NCBI GenBank assembly: GCA_050260415.1 | Contig: JBLNCE010000190.1 | Location: 1 to 8,133 of the forward strand | Length of the DNA stretch: 8,133 bases | Direction: 5' to 3' | Origin: JBLNCE01 sp050260415 | GTDB lineage: Bacteria > Bacillota > UBA4882 > JAAYXC01 | Shown here: piece after piece, positions 5,989-8,133 of the stretch | Layout: each line of letters opens with the position of its first letter | Position numbering within the stretch: the first letter of the stretch is position 1 | The notes under the pieces: model-generated | Databases searched by the model: none | Seen by the model: the letters and a program-made list of their open reading frames with translations, nothing else | What the model was told of the DNA's origin: nothing | Program-made: the position numbers and the translations under genes

Positions 5989-7119
5989 TTATCCCCGGCG
6001 CGCCCCTGCGGCCACAACCCGCGCCACCTGCATAATACCGTCCCCCGCGTGCTCGAAGAAGTCTTGCATCGAAGAGCAGTAATGGTAGAGGGAGGGTTTA
6101 CCATCCACGAAAGGCTCCCGGGACCGGCGGCAGCCGCCCCGGCAGAGCGCATACCAACGGCATTCCTTGCACTTCGGGTCGATATGGCGCGAGCTTTCCA
6201 CAAAAAACCGGGCCTTCTCCGAACGGCGCAGATCCTCGAGACTATGCGCGCGGATGTTCCCCAGATGCCAGGCGTCGTTGACATAGAAATCGCACGGATA
6301 CACGCCGCCGTCGGCCTCGATCACGAGTTGGCAGGTACACTCGCCCGACATGCCGCATGCCTCTGGACGGTGCCCCAGTACCATGCCGGCCAGATTGTCG
6401 AAATGGCGAATACTGACGGGCTCGCCGCGCATGAACGCGCCATGCCAGCGGTCGAAGGCGCTCTTTAGAAAAGCCGCGTAACGATCCGGCCGCAGGGAAT
6501 ACTCGTGCGCGCCCGGGGCCTCACCAAGCGGATCGAGGCAGGGAATGAACTGCAGATACCGGAAGGAATGCTTTTCGAAGAAGCGCAGGACCCGGTCGGC
6601 ATGCCGCGCCACGGCGGCGTTGACGACGAAGAGGATATTGTACTCGACCTTGTACCGGTCCAATAGATCGATCGCCCGCATCACCCTGGCGTAAGAACCC
6701 TCTCCTCTGCCGTCCACCCGGTTGAGATCGTGGATCTCGCCGGGTCCGTCAAGCGAGATGCCCACGAGAAATTTGTTGGCCGCCAGGAATTCCGCCCAGT
6801 CCCGGTCCAACGCCAGCCCGTTTGTCTGAATGGACAGCGCCACCTTGAGCTTCCTGACGTTGTAGCGTGATACAAGCGCCACGAATCTCCGGTAAAAATC
6901 CAGGCCGGCGAGGGTGGGCTCCCCGCCTTGAAAGGCGAACGAACAGGCCAGCTCCGCGTCGGCGAAAGCCCTTTGTACCAGGATTTCGAGCGTCTCCGCG
7001 CCCATCACGCCGAACGATTTCGTCTGGCGGTTAGCCGCCAGGTCGTGGTAGAAACAGTATTTACAGCGAAGATTGCAGTTGCCGGAGGCGGGTTTGATCA
7101 ATAAGCTCACCGGGGGCAC
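5989..7119 (-). CDS. Radical SAM/SPASM protein, anaerobic sulfatase-maturating enzyme type
   Basis: A 376-residue cytoplasmic enzyme predicted to convert an active-site Cys or Ser of a sulfatase to formylglycine without oxygen. The radical SAM cluster motif is C15-x3-C19-x2-C22 (CNLRCKYC), followed by the SAM-contact GGEPTL at 65-70 and SLDGP at 122-126. The C-terminal SPASM domain has C255, C261, C276, C317, C320, C326, C330 and C348, ligands for two further [4Fe-4S] clusters. Asp277 sits in YPCDFYV, the position of the proposed catalytic Asp277 of the Clostridium perfringens enzyme; cysteine numbering also appears the same from memory. The GTG at 7119 is preceded by GAGG at about 5 bases, overlapping the stop of the upstream membrane-protein gene (6-base gap). 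No sulfatase gene is in the window, so the substrate is unknown. A related peptide-modifying SPASM enzyme is the alternative. Confidence 0.9.
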   Translation of the reverse strand: MPPVSLLIKPASGNCNLRCKYCFYHDLAANRQTKSFGVMGAETLEILVQRAFADAELACSFAFQGGEPTLAGLDFYRRFVALVSRYNVRKLKVALSIQTNGLALDRDWAEFLAANKFLVGISLDGPGEIHDLNRVDGRGEGSYARVMRAIDLLDRYKVEYNILFVVNAAVARHADRVLRFFEKHSFRYLQFIPCLDPLGEAPGAHEYSLRPDRYAAFLKSAFDRWHGAFMRGEPVSIRHFDNLAGMVLGHRPEACGMSGECTCQLVIEADGGVYPCDFYVNDAWHLGNIRAHSLEDLRRSEKARFFVESSRHIDPKCKECRWYALCRGGCRRSREPFVDGKPSLYHYCSSMQDFFEHAGDGIMQVARVVAAGARRG

Positions 7120-7125
7120 CGATCC

Positions 7126-7893
7126 TCATCCTCTCCGCGTGGCTTTCGGCATAAGAAACAACAACACCTGGCCAAGGAGCATGCCGGTCATCGCCCCGGC
7201 CGCGGCAAGCGCGATCCCGATGGACGCAACAACGATGAAACGCGGCTGTTCCGGCAGTGCTCCCCCTATTCCACGGGCCAGGAAAGGCACCGCGAGCCAT
7301 GGCGAGAGTTCAGCCAAGACCGTGACCATCAACACGGCGGTCACGGCGGCCGCCACCGCGCCAAGGCAGGAGGCCGCGGCCCACCAGCATGTCTTTTGCC
7401 ACCCGACCCGCTGGGCAACCAGCGGCGCCTGGCCGAGAGACGCCGTTGCGCCACCCAGCACCAGGCAGGCGACCAAGATAAAGTTCGTGGTCAAAGCCCA
7501 ATTGAGCAGTTCGCCTTGCATACGCGCGGTTAGCAAGACAGGGATCTCTATCCGCCAAAGCAGCCGCTCGTTGATGACGGCCGCCAGCCCCGCCCCCGCC
7601 GACCAACCAAGGGCCGTGCCGAGGCACGAAAGGGAAATCCATCGCATCAAGCCGCCCGTGTCGCGGCGGTAGGAAACCAATCCCTGCCCCAGCGCGGCGA
7701 GCGCGCCCGCCAGCGCGCCGCATCCCGCCCATGCGGCAAAGAATATTGTCCATTCACCCGAGGCAACAACCGTCCAGCATGCCTCGTCCAACCTCGCGGC
7801 CGTCGCCGCCGCCGCCCCGCCGGCCCACCCCACACCCGTCGCCAGTCCCCAGAGAGCGGCGACTTTCAAAAGCGAGCCATCCAATCCTACCAT
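7126..7893 (-). CDS. Polytopic membrane protein of unknown function
   Basis: A 255-residue, very hydrophobic protein that I do not recognise. Likely membrane segments lie near residues 8-30, 48-68, 85-106, 130-150, 165-192 and 218-248, with short polar loops (SYRRDTGGLMRW, NERLLWRIEIP, LPEQPRF) and a short basic tail (PKATRRG). There is no clear signal peptide apart from the first membrane segment, and no transporter motif stands out. The ATG at 7893 is preferred because AGGG lies 8 bases upstream; GTG codons at 7902 and 7899 are possible alternatives that add three or two residues. It ends 6 bases before the radical SAM gene, so the two are probably one translational unit. A link with membrane or surface sulfatase biology is only a guess. 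Confidence 0.8.
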   Translation of the reverse strand: MVGLDGSLLKVAALWGLATGVGWAGGAAAATAARLDEACWTVVASGEWTIFFAAWAGCGALAGALAALGQGLVSYRRDTGGLMRWISLSCLGTALGWSAGAGLAAVINERLLWRIEIPVLLTARMQGELLNWALTTNFILVACLVLGGATASLGQAPLVAQRVGWQKTCWWAAASCLGAVAAAVTAVLMVTVLAELSPWLAVPFLARGIGGALPEQPRFIVVASIGIALAAAGAMTGMLLGQVLLFLMPKATRRG

Positions 7894-8133
7894 GATCACC
7901 ACCCTGACCCACCATACACTGGCCGCCTACATACTCTGCGGTAATACGCGAAATCAGTTTATTGTTCAGAACCGTTCCCAATAGACCTTGTCAGATCTAG
8001 CCGAGAATCCGTGTCGTATAAGCTTTCATATGTAGACTAGTCTGGGTCGCGGGAGGCACTATCCGTCCTCCCGCACCCTCCCGGACCAAAGGGTGTGGTC
8101 GCACACCCTTTGGAATCCCGCGACCGGAACCAA
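7894..8133. other. Non-coding region upstream of the membrane-protein operon
   Basis: No convincing gene is seen here. The part from 7920 to 8043 is AT-richer than its surroundings and should contain the promoter of the membrane-protein/radical SAM operon. The best pair I find on the minus strand (CTGAAC about 7969-7964 and TATTAC about 7946-7941, 17 bases apart) is weak. The right end holds the structured inverted repeat described separately. Confidence 0.5.
8045..8125. repeat. Nested, branched inverted repeat
   Basis: Three inverted repeats are packed into 81 bases. An outer 10-bp pair, GGTCGCGGGA (8045-8054) with TCCCGCGACC (8116-8125), encloses a perfect 12-bp hairpin, CCAAAGGGTGTG (8086-8097) with CACACCCTTTGG (8102-8113) and a 4-base loop. 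An 8-bp hairpin, GCGGGAGG (8049-8056) with CCTCCCGC (8067-8074), competes with the left outer arm. There is no T run on either side, so it is not a standard intrinsic terminator. It could be a mobile-element end, a palindromic intergenic repeat or part of a structured RNA continuing past the window. Confidence 0.75.

Noticed and set aside
8003..8045. Cluster of six-base palindromes (AGATCT, AAGCTT, CATATG, ACTAGT) resembling a cloning linker
   Set aside because: Four such sites in an AT-richer stretch can arise by chance. The surrounding sequence shows no vector-like features and the sites are not adjacent as in a polylinker.
1..8133. CRISPR arrays, tRNA or rRNA genes, and insertion sequences with transposases
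   Set aside because: No regularly spaced repeats, tRNA-like cloverleaf, rRNA segments or transposase coding sequences were recognised on either strand.

Overview
The window is GC-rich bacterial DNA, with most genes on the minus strand. The T-box leader with an intrinsic terminator, several sigma-A-type promoters and a radical-SAM maturase whose cysteine spacing matches the clostridial enzyme point to a GC-rich member of the Bacillota (Moorella/Desulfotomaculum-like). That is inference: there is no rRNA or other phylogenetic marker, and T-boxes also occur in Chloroflexota, Actinomycetota and a few others.

Layout from left to right. 57-239 holds an unrecognised gene remnant or 3' end. 286-986 (+) is a tightly coupled pair: a small helical protein, then an AbiEii/MNT-like nucleotidyltransferase that has lost its C-terminal part. 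A hairpin at 1017-1044 separates it from the minus-strand genes. 1069-1641 (-) is a Uma2-family nuclease-like protein with its own promoter. 1754-5526 (-) carries the complete de novo quinolinate route from aspartate: nadA, nadB, nadC. nadB and nadC overlap by four bases. 5597-7893 (-) holds an unknown membrane protein, an anaerobic sulfatase-maturase-type radical SAM enzyme and a DUF202 membrane protein. 7894-8133 is non-coding and contains a nested, branched inverted repeat.

The most interesting part is the 453-base gap between nadA and nadB. It contains a T-box leader with its own promoter, an AGUA-bearing Stem I, the T-box bulge UGGCGCC, and mutually exclusive antiterminator and terminator hairpins. 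A second strong promoter for nadB follows downstream of the terminator. NAD synthesis from aspartate would then be controlled partly by tRNA charging. The Stem I specifier can be read as GAC (Asp) or AGA (Arg). I know of no described T-box controlling quinolinate synthesis genes, so this is the candidate new system here.

How the genes work together: NadB oxidises L-aspartate to iminoaspartate, NadA condenses this with dihydroxyacetone phosphate to quinolinate, and NadC converts quinolinate to nicotinate mononucleotide. nadA is transcribed from its own promoter just after the DUF202 gene. nadBC can be transcribed from its own promoter, or by read-through of the T-box.
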